Source: Flavobacterium tyrosinilyticum
Lineage (GTDB): Bacteria; Bacteroidota; Bacteroidia; Flavobacteriales; Flavobacteriaceae
Assembly: GCF_023656565.1 (NCBI RefSeq)
Contig: NZ_JAMOKG010000004.1
Span: 310,001 to 374,000, forward strand
Reading direction: 5' to 3'
Length of the DNA stretch: 64,000 nt
Shown in pieces: positions 26,335-35,286 of this stretch. The translations under genes were made by a program, and so were the position numbers. Each line of letters begins with the position of its first letter. Positions within the stretch are counted from its first letter, which is position 1. Under the pieces are notes generated by a model. That model saw nothing but the letters and a program-made list of their open reading frames with translations. It did not search any database and was not told the DNA's origin.

Positions 26335-27621
26335 CTAAAGTCTATTGTCTGCCAAAGATCCTAAAACTCCTTTTACATCATAAATTAAACTTTTTTCTTT
26401 TTGCAAACTTGAAAAATCTATTTGAAGAAACTCTGAATGAGCTACTCCTAATACTAATGCATCAAATTCTTTTTCAGGCAGAGAATTAATAGTCTCCAGC
26501 TTATATTCTTTATTAACTTCATCATTATTAGCTAAAGGATCAAAAATAGTAACCACTATTCCGTAATCTTTTAATGCTTTTATAACATCCACAATTTTTG
26601 TATTTCTAACGTCTGGGCAATTTTCTTTGAAAGTAATACCAAGCATTAACAACTCAGCTCCATTAACCGAAATACCTTTTTTTATCATTAACTTCACTAT
26701 TTGTGAAGCTACATATTCGCCCATGCTATCGTTTAAACGTCTTCCTGCCAAAATTATTTCAGGGTGATACCCAAATTCTTGTGCTCTTTGTGCTAAGTAG
26801 TACGGATCCACACCAATACAATGTCCGCCGACAAGACCTGGTTTAAATGGCAAAAAATTCCATTTTGTAGATGCCGCTGTTAATACTTCCTGAGTATCGA
26901 TATTCATTAAATTGAAGATCTTAGCTAATTCGTTAACAAAAGCGATATTAATATCTCGCTGAGAGTTCTCAATAACTTTTGCTGCTTCCGCTACTTTTAT
27001 TGTTGGAGCTAAATGGGTTCCAGCAGTAATTACAGACTTATATAAAGCATCAACTTTTAAACCTATTTCTGGTGTTGAGCCTGATGTTACTTTTAGAATT
27101 TTTTCAACTGTATGCTCTTTATCACCAGGGTTAATCCTTTCTGGCGAATATCCTGCGAAAAAATCTTCATTAAATTTCAATCCTGAAACCTGCTCTAGAA
27201 CCGGTACACATTGTTCTTCTGTCACTCCAGGATAAACCGTAGATTCGTAAATAACTACATCTCCTTTTTTTAAAACTTTACCAACGGTTTCACTAGATTT
27301 ATAAAGAGGCGTTAAATCTGGCCTATTATTTTTGTCTACTGGTGTAGGGACTGTGACTATATAATAGTTACAGTCAGCAATATCATTTATAGAGGTAGTA
27401 CAATATAACCCTTTTTCATTTGGTTTATCTACTAAAACACTATGTAAAACATCATCCTCTACTTCTAAAGTAGTGTCTATTCCTGATTTCAGAGAACTAA
27501 CGCGCGATTCATTTATATCGAACCCAATTACAGAATATTTTGTTGCAAACAGTCGAGCCAATGGCAAACCGACATAACCCAAACCAATAACTGCAATTTT
27601 AATATTTTTTTCTAGCTCCAT
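26335..27621 (-). CDS. UDP-N-acetylglucosamine 6-dehydrogenase, TviB/WbpA type
   Basis: The 428-residue protein has the NAD-binding IGLGYVGLPLA (12-22), TVPTPVDKNNRPDLTPL, and the active-site GLVGGHCIGVDPYY with Cys268. The run STKWNFLPFKPGLVGGHCIG and the FKENCPDVRNTK segment match the TviB branch (Vi polysaccharide) rather than UDP-glucose dehydrogenase. It would oxidise UDP-GlcNAc to UDP-GlcNAcA. The TviC/WbpP-like epimerase at 29855-30838 could supply or use a C4 epimer, giving UDP-GalNAcA. It is the first gene after the leader described below. Confidence 0.93.
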   Translation of the reverse strand: MELEKNIKIAVIGLGYVGLPLARLFATKYSVIGFDINESRVSSLKSGIDTTLEVEDDVLHSVLVDKPNEKGLYCTTSINDIADCNYYIVTVPTPVDKNNRPDLTPLYKSSETVGKVLKKGDVVIYESTVYPGVTEEQCVPVLEQVSGLKFNEDFFAGYSPERINPGDKEHTVEKILKVTSGSTPEIGLKVDALYKSVITAGTHLAPTIKVAEAAKVIENSQRDINIAFVNELAKIFNLMNIDTQEVLTAASTKWNFLPFKPGLVGGHCIGVDPYYLAQRAQEFGYHPEIILAGRRLNDSMGEYVASQIVKLMIKKGISVNGAELLMLGITFKENCPDVRNTKIVDVIKALKDYGIVVTIFDPLANNDEVNKEYKLETINSLPEKEFDALVLGVAHSEFLQIDFSSLQKEKSLIYDVKGVLGSLADNRL

Positions 27622-27652
27622 CTTCTTAATTTCTTTAGGCTTTTAAAAATTC

Positions 27653-27665
27653 ACGGCTTCGCCGT
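27653..27665 (-). promoter_or_regulatory. Small stable hairpin in the capsule leader
   Basis: On the minus strand ACGGC-GAA-GCCGT forms a five-pair stem with a GAA triloop, followed by TGAATTTTTAAAAG. It lies in the leader between the predicted transcription start (near 27707) and the TviB-like gene. It could act as a weak terminator or as a recruitment hairpin for the UpxY protein encoded just upstream; neither role is shown by sequence alone. Confidence 0.5.
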
Positions 27666-27713
27666 TCCAAGTCACAATATCTGACTCAGATGCCTAAATT
27701 AATCATTTTCGCG

Positions 27714-27744
27714 CAAATATAGTATAATAACTCTAGTTAATCAA
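27714..27744 (-). promoter_or_regulatory. Promoter for the tviB-like to wzz segment
   Basis: TTG (27744-27742), a 20-nt spacer and TATATTTG (27721-27714) on the minus strand match the Bacteroidota sigma-A pattern. Transcription should begin near 27707, leaving a leader of roughly 85 nt with the small hairpin at 27653-27665. It lies downstream of the upxY terminator, so the capsule genes can be transcribed separately from upxY. Confidence 0.65.
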
Positions 27745-27835
27745 TACGGTTTCCCGTAATACGTAAAAACAAATTGTTAATAAAAAAACGCTTACCCACA
27801 ATGTGTTATTAATCAGGCTGTAAATAATTACTTTA

Positions 27836-27882
27836 TAAAAAAAACAGAAGAAAAAAATCTAAAAAAAGACTTCTCTTCTGTT
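27836..27882 (-). terminator. Rho-independent terminator or attenuator directly after upxY
   Basis: AACAGAAGA (27843-27851) pairs with TCTTCTGTT (27874-27882), extended inside by a second weaker stem, and the minus-strand transcript continues with eight T residues. It begins 22 bp after the upxY stop and comes before the rest of the operon. It is either the end of the upxY transcript or an attenuator that the antiterminator must overcome. Confidence 0.8.
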
Positions 27883-27904
27883 AACTTTTTATTGGATAAC
27901 GCTG

Positions 27905-28369
27905 TTATTTATATTTTATTTTCAAGACGCACCCTAAAGCTTCAAGCACCAACACATAATAATTATTAGAAACTTCCTGAACAATTGCATCTTGATTGAC
28001 AAACGCACCGGACTCTAATTTAATTTTATCTCCAACCTGAATACTCGAAACTGAAACATCCTTTAGATTTGGAGATTTTAAACTTGCTCTAATAATTTCA
28101 ATTTCTTGATTTTTTACAATTGCCGGCTTTCCTAACCAAAACAAATACCTAACTACTCCTTGTGCTTGAAAAACTAAATTACGATCCGAATCAGGTAACT
28201 GCACAAAAACGTAGGAATTAAAAAGAGGCGTTTCAATTTTCTTCTTGCGATCTGACCACTGCTTTATTTGAGTAATCAATGGGCAATAGCATTCGATTCC
28301 AAGCTGGCTAAGCTTATCTGCTACTTTCTTTTCCCATTTCGGTTTTGTATAAACAACGTACCAATTCAT
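27905..28369 (-). CDS. UpxY/RfaH-like NusG-family transcription antiterminator
   Basis: The 154-residue protein begins MNWYVVYTKPKWEKKVADKL, the NGN-domain opening of UpxY and LoaP/RfaH-type NusG paralogues. Its C-terminus has a KOW-like segment, QVGDKIKLESGAFVNQDAIV. Such proteins bind RNA polymerase near a leader site and allow transcription of long polysaccharide operons. The gene lies inside the polysaccharide locus, 66 bp after the UDP-glucose dehydrogenase gene. It is directly followed by a strong terminator and then a new promoter. No UpxZ-type partner was seen. Confidence 0.92.
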   Translation of the reverse strand: MNWYVVYTKPKWEKKVADKLSQLGIECYCPLITQIKQWSDRKKKIETPLFNSYVFVQLPDSDRNLVFQAQGVVRYLFWLGKPAIVKNQEIEIIRASLKSPNLKDVSVSSIQVGDKIKLESGAFVNQDAIVQEVSNNYYVLVLEALGCVLKIKYK

Positions 28370-28435
28370 TTTCTTTTTATTTAGGATGAAGCAACATATC
28401 CCACTCCATTTTAACTCTACAAATACAAAACCAAT

Positions 28436-29827
28436 TTATGCCCCAATACCATTATAAACGAACCCGATTGATTCTAATTGTTTGGCATTTAAAATATTTC
28501 TTCCATCAAAGATAAAAGCTGGCTTATGCATAGAATCGTAAATTCTTTTCCAATCATAAGTTGTAAACTCATCCCATTCGGTTAAGATTGCAATCGCATG
28601 TGCGTCTTTACATGCATCGTAAGCATTATCAAAAACACTTAACGCATCAAGATTATTTTTATTTTCTCTCGTTTCCAAATAATCTAAGTCACTTAGCATT
28701 TTAGTTTTAGAAACCTTCGGATCAAAAACTGATATTTTAGCCTGTTCATTTATTAAATCATCAGCAACATAAATTGCTGCAGACTCTCTTGTATCATTTG
28801 TGTCTTTTTTAAAAGCCCAGCCCAAGAAAGTAATTTTTTTATCGGCAACTGTATTATATAAAGTCTGAACAATTTTATTTGAAAATCTTCTTTTTTGATG
28901 ATCATTCATAATAATAACTTGCTCCCAATAATCTGCAACCTCATTTAATCCATACGATTTTGCTATATATACTAAATTCAGTATGTCTTTTTGGAAACAA
29001 GAACCGCCAAATCCGACTGAAGCTTTCAAAAATTTAGGGCCAATTCTACTATCCATACCGATCGCTTTAGCCACTTCATTTACGTTTGCGCCAGTTTTCT
29101 CGCAAAGTTCTGACATCGCGTTTATTGAAGAAATACGTTGTGCTAAAAATGCATTTGCGGTTAGTTTAGATAATTCAGACGACCAAACATTTGTTGTCAA
29201 AATTCGATCTTTGCTTACCCAATTCGAATAAACTTCTACTAAGGAATTAATTGCCTCTTCCCCTTCTTGGGTTGTATCTCCACCAATCAAAATTCGATCA
29301 GGGTTTAACAAATCTGCAACCGCAGTTCCTTCTGCTAAAAACTCTGGATTAGATAAAATTTGAAATTGAACACCATTTCCTGTATTATCCAATATACTTT
29401 TAATGGCCTCAGCAGTTCTCACTGGCAAAGTCGACTTCTCGACTACAATTTTATTTTGTTTTGCAACCCTTGCAATTTGTCTAGCACATAATTCGATATA
29501 TTTTAAATCTGCTGCCATTCCTTTTCCTTTCCCATAAGTCTTGGTAGGTGTATTTACAGAAATAAATATCATTTGAGCTTCATCTATTGCTTTATCAACA
29601 TCAGTAGAAAAAAACAAATTCCTGCCCCTTGCTTCTGCTACAATTTCAGAAAGTCCAGGTTCATATATTGGAATATTTTCAGGATTCGGATCATTCCAAT
29701 CTGCTATTCTTTGTTCATTTAAATCAACAACCGTAACCTGAATATGAGGACATTTTTGAGCAATCACTGCCATTGTTGGCCCTCCAACATATCCTGCACC
29801 AATGCAGCAAATTTTTGTAATTTTCAT
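28436..29827 (-). CDS. ugd: UDP-glucose 6-dehydrogenase, UGDH-like
   Basis: The 463-residue protein has NAD-binding IGAGYVGGPT (9-18), VNTPTKTYGKGKGMAADLKY and active-site VGFGGSCFQKD with Cys277. The NTPTK-x-YGxGKGMAADL stretch and length are those of the long UGDH branch that also includes animal and plant enzymes. It oxidises UDP-glucose to UDP-glucuronate. Together with the epimerase 27 bp upstream it supplies uronic acid donors for the polysaccharide. This is a different subfamily from the dehydrogenase at 26335-27621. Confidence 0.95.
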   Translation of the reverse strand: MKITKICCIGAGYVGGPTMAVIAQKCPHIQVTVVDLNEQRIADWNDPNPENIPIYEPGLSEIVAEARGRNLFFSTDVDKAIDEAQMIFISVNTPTKTYGKGKGMAADLKYIELCARQIARVAKQNKIVVEKSTLPVRTAEAIKSILDNTGNGVQFQILSNPEFLAEGTAVADLLNPDRILIGGDTTQEGEEAINSLVEVYSNWVSKDRILTTNVWSSELSKLTANAFLAQRISSINAMSELCEKTGANVNEVAKAIGMDSRIGPKFLKASVGFGGSCFQKDILNLVYIAKSYGLNEVADYWEQVIIMNDHQKRRFSNKIVQTLYNTVADKKITFLGWAFKKDTNDTRESAAIYVADDLINEQAKISVFDPKVSKTKMLSDLDYLETRENKNNLDALSVFDNAYDACKDAHAIAILTEWDEFTTYDWKRIYDSMHKPAFIFDGRNILNAKQLESIGFVYNGIGA

Positions 29828-29854
29828 TTGATCTATTTTATCTTGATCTTAAAT

Positions 29855-30838
29855 TTATTTTAAATTATTCCAATACCACTCAACAGCTTCTTTTAATCCG
29901 TCTTGCAAAGAATACTTTGGATTATAACCGAGATTTCTTTTTGCTTTTTCGATACTTGCTAGAGAATGCGGAATGTCTCCTCCTCGATTTTCGCCATAAA
30001 TAACTGGAACATCCTTTATTTTTGGATCAAAGTCTGATAAATATTCTTTTAAATATCCAACTAAGTCATTTAAAGTATTTCTGTCTCCAAATGCAGTATT
30101 ATAAATAGTATTAATTGCTTCTAAATTTTGACAAGTCATAGCCAACTCATTCATTTGAATAACATTGTCTATATATGTAAAATCACGAGAATAATTTCCA
30201 TCTCCATTAATTATCGGGCTTTCATGGTTCATAAATTGCTTTACAAACTTTGGAATTACAGCTGCATAAGCTCCATTAGGATCTTGCTTTCTTCCAAAAA
30301 CATTAAAATAACGAAGCCCAATTGTTTCTAATCCATATGTCTTGCTAAAAATTTCAGCATAAAGTTCATTCACATATTTTGTAATTGCATAAGGAGACAA
30401 TGGTTTTCCAATAACATCCTCTACTTTTGGCAATCCTTGAGAATCTCCATAAGTAGAGGAACTTGCAGCATAAACAAATCGTTTTACTTTAGCATCGCGT
30501 GCTGCTGTAAGCATATTTAAAAAACCCGAAACATTTACATCATTTGTCGTAATTGGATCTTTTATCGATCTAGGAACAGAACCTAAAGCTGCTTGATGTA
30601 AAACATAATCTACTCCTTCAACAGCTAAATTACAATCAGGTAAATTCCGGATATCACCTTCAATTAACTTAAAATCAGGATTGTTTAAAAATTCTTTTAA
30701 ATTATAATGATGGCCTGTAGAAAAATTATCTAAACAAACGACTTTATGGCCTAAGCTTAAAAAATACTCAGTCAAATTTGAACCTATAAATCCAGCTCCT
30801 CCAGTAATCAAAATTGTATTCTTTACCCTGATTTCCAT
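29855..30838 (-). CDS. UDP-HexNAc(A) 4-epimerase, WbpP/TviC-like
   Basis: The 327-residue SDR protein has GGAGFIG (13-19), QAALGSVPRSIKDP, AASSSTYG (124-131) and YAITK (Tyr150, Lys154). The GSVPRS segment and the RYFNVFGRKQDPNGAYAAVI block are characteristic of the WbpP/TviC branch, which epimerises UDP-GlcNAc or UDP-GlcNAcA at C4. Paired with the TviB-like dehydrogenase it would give UDP-GalNAcA. It could also act on UDP-glucuronate, since ugd is its direct neighbour. It lies 10 bp after the Wzc gene. Confidence 0.92.
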   Translation of the reverse strand: MEIRVKNTILITGGAGFIGSNLTEYFLSLGHKVVCLDNFSTGHHYNLKEFLNNPDFKLIEGDIRNLPDCNLAVEGVDYVLHQAALGSVPRSIKDPITTNDVNVSGFLNMLTAARDAKVKRFVYAASSSTYGDSQGLPKVEDVIGKPLSPYAITKYVNELYAEIFSKTYGLETIGLRYFNVFGRKQDPNGAYAAVIPKFVKQFMNHESPIINGDGNYSRDFTYIDNVIQMNELAMTCQNLEAINTIYNTAFGDRNTLNDLVGYLKEYLSDFDPKIKDVPVIYGENRGGDIPHSLASIEKAKRNLGYNPKYSLQDGLKEAVEWYWNNLK

Positions 30839-30848
30839 TTGTCAAAGT

Positions 30849-33296
30849 TTATTTTTGTCTAATTCGATTTAAAAATGTTTTCCAAAATCCATCTTTAGCT
30901 TCCTCCTCATGATAACCATTCGAATAAGCTCCGTAGCCGTAACCGTATCCATAACCACTACCGTATTTTGCTTTATTTTCATAACCATTTAACACAATAC
31001 TTACGTTGCTCAACTCTCCACGTTTAAGTCTAGTATTCAACAACGTTATCATATCTTTCTTAGTATAATTTTGTCTTACAATATACAATATTACATCTGC
31101 AAACTGAACTAATTCTAATGAATCTGCCACTAAACCAACTGGCGGAGTATCCAAAACTATATAATCATATTTTTGCTTCAATTCATCAATCAATTCTTTC
31201 ATTGCATCACTTAAAATTAACTCAGAAGGATTTGGAGGAATTGGCCCTGAAAGTATTACATCTAAATTAGGAATTGGTGTCTGATTCGTAATTTCTTCTA
31301 AATTATTTTGTCTTATTAAATAGTTGACAACTCCTAGAGATGATTTTAATTGAAATTCATCTGCTAATCTTGGTTTTCTTAAATCCAAACCAACTATTAC
31401 TGTTTTTTTCTCGCTTAAAGCAAAAACTGTTGCAATATTTATAGAACAGAATGTTTTCCCTTCTCCACTAATTGAAGAAGTAATCATTAAAGTTTTTGAT
31501 CCGTCAACTTTTTGTTTTTTATATAAAAACTGAAGTGAAGAACGTAAGCCCCTAAATGATTCTGAAAGAGCAGATTTTGGTTTATCAAAAACCGCTAAGC
31601 TTCCTGAGTCTTTATTAATACCAATTACTCCGAGCAATGGTATTTGAGTTAGCTTACTAATATCATCACCATTCTGAATTGAATTATTAATAAAGAAGAT
31701 TAACAATACAAATAAGAAAGGAATTAAAATTCCTAAGAACAAAGCCATTACATAGTTTACAGAAGTCTTAGGTCCAATTAAACCTCCACCAATATCTTTT
31801 GCAGGATCAATAAAATGAATATCTGATAGATTAGATGCTCTTACAATTTCTGCTTCATTTCTCTTTTGAAGGAACTCTGTATAGATATTGTCATTCAAAT
31901 CATATTTTCTTTTAATCTTCAGTAATTCTTGTTGTTCAGCAGGAAGTTTTTTAACAGTACTTTCTGCTTGTCCAATTTTGGCATTTAACAAAGACAAATC
32001 ATAAACTAAAGAAGACTTTGCAGTAGCAATATTCTCTTGAAGAACATTTTTTACTGCCGCCATTTGATTGTCAAAATCTTTAAATATTTTTTCACTCTTT
32101 ACAGCATAAGCCATTTCAGATCTCTGAGTAGAAAGAGCAATAAGCCTACCTACATTGGCAATAATATTTGGATCTTCGATTCCTGCTACAGAAGGGGCAG
32201 GTAATCTAGAATAATCAACGCTACTATTTAGATATGCTTTTAAAGAGTTATAATAAGCAATTTTTCTAGCTACTTGATCCTTTTCAGCATCAAAGCTCAT
32301 TATTTTCTCTGAAACTTTAGAACCTCCGTCTTCTATTTCGTAAATATTTTTGTCTTTTTGAAAAGACTTTAATTCGTTACCTGTCTCCTTAAGCTGAGAT
32401 TCCATTGCAACAAGAGTACTATCTATGAATCTAATAGTGTTTGTTGCAAATTGGTTTTTACCATCTAATTGCAATTTCATAAGCATCCTTACAGTAGCAT
32501 TCAGATAGTCAACCATTCTTGCTTTATTTGTTCCTTGCATTGACAAAGTCAACAACGACCCCGCACTTCTTCCAGCATCTACGTTTATACCTTTATATTG
32601 AGAAACAGTTCCATCAAAATCATTAAACTTTACAAAGTATTCTTTACCTTTATAAAAACCTGGATTATTTACTATTTGAAGCTTCCAATCTAAAAATGGA
32701 AGACTAACACGTTCTCCTACTTTGTATTTTTTAATAAAAGTTGTAGGCTGTACTGACGTATTGCTATAAGAATTATTACTATAAGTAATTAACGAAACAG
32801 AATTAACTTCAAATGGTATCTGAATTTGATACTCATTTTCACTTAAAAATTTTATATTAATTAATGTATTTGCAAGCTGTCCCTTTGTTTTGTCAATGTC
32901 GACATAAAATGGTACCGCGCCATAAGAATCAATTAAATTGTATTTCCCCTGCTCTAAATAATTAATATAAAATTGAAGTTTATCTACGACTAGCTCATTA
33001 TGAGATCTCGATTGCAAAATCGTAGAAATACCATTTACCTGATCCGAAACTCCTCCCCAATTGAATACCAAACTGGTATTTGATGTAAAAAAAGGATTAC
33101 TTTCTTCTTTAATAGAAATCATGGTTTGCATTCCGTAAATTTTTTCTTTACGAATATTTATCTGGTAAGCAATAGTGAATGTAATAATCAAACTTATAAG
33201 AAACCATTTCCAGTAACTTACAATTTTCAACAGAAAGCCTTTAAAATCAAAATGAGAATGATTTTCAAAAATGGCGAAATCTTTAATGTCTAACAT
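30849..33296 (-). CDS. wzc: Polysaccharide co-polymerase with tyrosine kinase domain, Wzc-like
   Basis: The 815-residue protein has an N-terminal membrane helix (about 29-45), a long periplasmic coiled region, a second helix (about 513-536) and a cytoplasmic BY-kinase domain. The kinase domain has Walker A SSISGEGKT (607-615), Walker A' VIVGLDLRKP (633-642) and Walker B DYIVLDTPP (711-719). The tail holds seven tyrosines between residues 778 and 795, mostly in alternating Tyr-Gly order, the expected autophosphorylation cluster. It controls polymerisation and export together with the Wza-like protein encoded 16 bp upstream. Confidence 0.96.
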   Translation of the reverse strand: MLDIKDFAIFENHSHFDFKGFLLKIVSYWKWFLISLIITFTIAYQINIRKEKIYGMQTMISIKEESNPFFTSNTSLVFNWGGVSDQVNGISTILQSRSHNELVVDKLQFYINYLEQGKYNLIDSYGAVPFYVDIDKTKGQLANTLINIKFLSENEYQIQIPFEVNSVSLITYSNNSYSNTSVQPTTFIKKYKVGERVSLPFLDWKLQIVNNPGFYKGKEYFVKFNDFDGTVSQYKGINVDAGRSAGSLLTLSMQGTNKARMVDYLNATVRMLMKLQLDGKNQFATNTIRFIDSTLVAMESQLKETGNELKSFQKDKNIYEIEDGGSKVSEKIMSFDAEKDQVARKIAYYNSLKAYLNSSVDYSRLPAPSVAGIEDPNIIANVGRLIALSTQRSEMAYAVKSEKIFKDFDNQMAAVKNVLQENIATAKSSLVYDLSLLNAKIGQAESTVKKLPAEQQELLKIKRKYDLNDNIYTEFLQKRNEAEIVRASNLSDIHFIDPAKDIGGGLIGPKTSVNYVMALFLGILIPFLFVLLIFFINNSIQNGDDISKLTQIPLLGVIGINKDSGSLAVFDKPKSALSESFRGLRSSLQFLYKKQKVDGSKTLMITSSISGEGKTFCSINIATVFALSEKKTVIVGLDLRKPRLADEFQLKSSLGVVNYLIRQNNLEEITNQTPIPNLDVILSGPIPPNPSELILSDAMKELIDELKQKYDYIVLDTPPVGLVADSLELVQFADVILYIVRQNYTKKDMITLLNTRLKRGELSNVSIVLNGYENKAKYGSGYGYGYGYGAYSNGYHEEEAKDGFWKTFLNRIRQK

Positions 33297-33312
33297 TTTA
33301 AAAAATCTATTT

Positions 33313-34104
33313 TTACTTTATAATTAAATAAACTGTTGTTGCCAAAGACAATAATGTGATTATTGTTCCTATTGATTGTATGCCCGTTTGCCCTGTTCCC
33401 CATGTTTTTTGTCTCAACGGTTTTACATAGATATAATCATTAGGCTGTAAATAGTAATATGGTGATTTCATTACGTTCACATCTGTAAGATCAATGTCAT
33501 GCATTTGAACTCCTGTTGGAGTCTGACGAATTATGGTTACCTCTTTCCTATTACCAACCGTAGTAATATCTCCTGAATTTGCAACAGCTTCCAAAATGGT
33601 TACATTGTCTTTAAATAGCGTTTTTGTCCCTGTGCTTCCAACTTCACCATTAATAGTATACCTAAAACCAGCTAGCTTAACTGTAACAAAAATATTGGCT
33701 TCACTTTTAAAATATTCTTCCAGTAATTTTTTCTCAATTTTAACACGCACTTCTTCAAGGGTATATCCGATTACATTAATTTCTCCCAGAATTGGCATCC
33801 TAATATTTCCATGATCATCAACTGTAAATCCATCAAAGTAAAGTCCAGATTCTGTCTTTGATGTTTGACCACTTTGATTATCTGATGTATTAAAAATAGA
33901 AACCAGCTTTGGGTCAATCGCTTTTATATTAACACTTAAAACATCATGCACTTGCAACCTATATGGTTTTGATTCTACTGCTACAATCGCTGCTTGTTCT
34001 CCTGAATCATTTTTATCCTGAAGGTAAACCAAATCTTTGATAGGAATACATGAGGTAAATAATATTGAAATTAATAAGAATAGAAAAAAACTGTTTTTTG
34101 TCAT
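33313..34104 (-). CDS. wza: Polysaccharide export lipoprotein, Wza/OPX family
   Basis: The 263-residue protein has a lipoprotein signal with lipobox LFTSC (Cys19), a Poly_export domain (YRLQVHDVLSVNI to the middle of the protein), one SLBB-like segment (INGEVGSTGTKTL) and a C-terminal hydrophobic helix. It is shorter than E. coli Wza, as is common in Bacteroidota. It should form the outer-membrane part of the export channel with Wzc, encoded 16 bp downstream. It is the first gene of the polysaccharide locus, 71 bp after recR. Confidence 0.94.
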   Translation of the reverse strand: MTKNSFFLFLLISILFTSCIPIKDLVYLQDKNDSGEQAAIVAVESKPYRLQVHDVLSVNIKAIDPKLVSIFNTSDNQSGQTSKTESGLYFDGFTVDDHGNIRMPILGEINVIGYTLEEVRVKIEKKLLEEYFKSEANIFVTVKLAGFRYTINGEVGSTGTKTLFKDNVTILEAVANSGDITTVGNRKEVTIIRQTPTGVQMHDIDLTDVNVMKSPYYYLQPNDYIYVKPLRQKTWGTGQTGIQSIGTIITLLSLATTVYLIIK

Positions 34105-34175
34105 TCGTTCAATTTTATGGCAAGTATCGATTTCGCTTATTGTTTAGAAAAATCTAACTTTTATTTGGGGTTTAG

Positions 34176-34796
34176 TTAATTGTTTTTAAATGTTTTTTCA
34201 AAAGGAACTCTATGCAAGATACTTCGTCCAAGTGTTATTTCGTCTGCATATTCTAATTCATCTCCAACCGATATTCCTCTCGCAATTGTCGAAATTATAA
34301 TCTCAGAATCTGCAATTTGTTTATAGATATAAAAATTCGTTGTATCTCCTTCCATAGTTGAGCTTAACGCAAAAATAATCTCGGCTACATTTCCAGATTT
34401 TACTTTTGTTACTAAACTAGAAATATTTAACTGATTGGGGCCAACCCCTTCAATAGGTGAAATTTTCCCTCCAAGCACATGATATATTCCTCTAAATTGT
34501 CCAGTATTTTCTATCGCCATAACATCTCTAATATCTTCTACAATACATATTGTTTCATGATTTCTAACTGGATTAGCGCAAATCTCGCACATTTTAGTAT
34601 CAGAAATATTATGGCAACTTTCACAAAACTTAATATCCTCACGCATTTTCAATAATGCTTGAGACAAAAAAGCTGTTTGTTCTTTAGGTTGCTTTAACAA
34701 ATGGAGAACTAATCGAAGTGCCGTACGCTTACCTATACCAGGTAATTGGGACATTTCGTTTACCGCTTTTTCAATTAATTTCGATGAAAATTCCAT
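34176..34796 (-). CDS. recR: Recombination protein RecR
   Basis: The 206-residue protein has the helix-hairpin-helix start (MSQLPGIGKRTALRLVLHLL), the C4 zinc finger with CESC and CEIC, a Toprim domain beginning CIVEDIRDVMAIE, and the C-terminal RGISVGDELEYADEITLGRS. RecR with RecO and RecF loads RecA on gapped DNA. The -7 box TACTTTTG lies only about 5 bp upstream of the ATG, which implies a leaderless or nearly leaderless message. It is a housekeeping gene at the edge of the polysaccharide locus. Confidence 0.97.
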   Translation of the reverse strand: MEFSSKLIEKAVNEMSQLPGIGKRTALRLVLHLLKQPKEQTAFLSQALLKMREDIKFCESCHNISDTKMCEICANPVRNHETICIVEDIRDVMAIENTGQFRGIYHVLGGKISPIEGVGPNQLNISSLVTKVKSGNVAEIIFALSSTMEGDTTNFYIYKQIADSEIIISTIARGISVGDELEYADEITLGRSILHRVPFEKTFKNN

Positions 34797-34801
34797 GACG
34801 A

Positions 34802-34809
34802 CAAAAGTA
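34802..34809 (-). promoter_or_regulatory. Candidate -7 box of recR
   Basis: TACTTTTG on the minus strand matches TANNTTTG and ends 5 bp before the recR ATG. A start of transcription 5-7 nt downstream would coincide with the initiation codon. There is no clear TTG -33 element, which lowers confidence. Confidence 0.4.
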
Positions 34810-34903
34810 ATACTTTTAATGGTTTAGCCTACATTACGATCATTAAATTCAAGACTCCATAAATATTGAAAAATCACTATCAGAAAAAACTTTAAAATAT
34901 TTT

Positions 34904-35269
34904 TTAATATTGACTTGTAGCTAATAAAACCAGTGTACAAGCCACTTCAACTTGAATATCATTTAACTCCAATAATTGATACAATTCTGGATTTTCAGTT
35001 CCTGGATTAAAAATCACACGTTTAGGATGTGCCTCAATAATATAATTGTAATAGTCTCTTTGACGAGCAGGATTTAAGTATAAAGTAATAGTATCAATAT
35101 TTTTAACCGGTATGGCTTTAGTTTGAATTTTTACTCCAGCAACTTCTCCAGCTTTTTGTCCGATTGCTAAAACAGAATGTCCTTTTCCTACCAGCATATT
35201 TACTGCTCTATTAGAATAACGTTCCGAATTTGTAGATGCTCCTATAACTAATGTTTTTTTATTTTTCAT
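34904..35269 (-). CDS. CoA-binding domain protein, YccU-like
   Basis: The 121-residue protein is a single Rossmann-like CoA_binding domain: KKTLVIGASTNSERYSNRAV at the start, then NPARQRDYYNYIIEAHPKRV and FNPGTENPELYQLLE. It has the size and ending of stand-alone YccU proteins, whose exact function is not known. It has its own region 107 bp before recR and is divergent from marC. A TANNTTTG box (35294-35287) lies 18 bp before the start. Confidence 0.9.
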   Translation of the reverse strand: MKNKKTLVIGASTNSERYSNRAVNMLVGKGHSVLAIGQKAGEVAGVKIQTKAIPVKNIDTITLYLNPARQRDYYNYIIEAHPKRVIFNPGTENPELYQLLELNDIQVEVACTLVLLATSQY

Positions 35270-35286
35270 TGTTTTTGTTTAGACTG

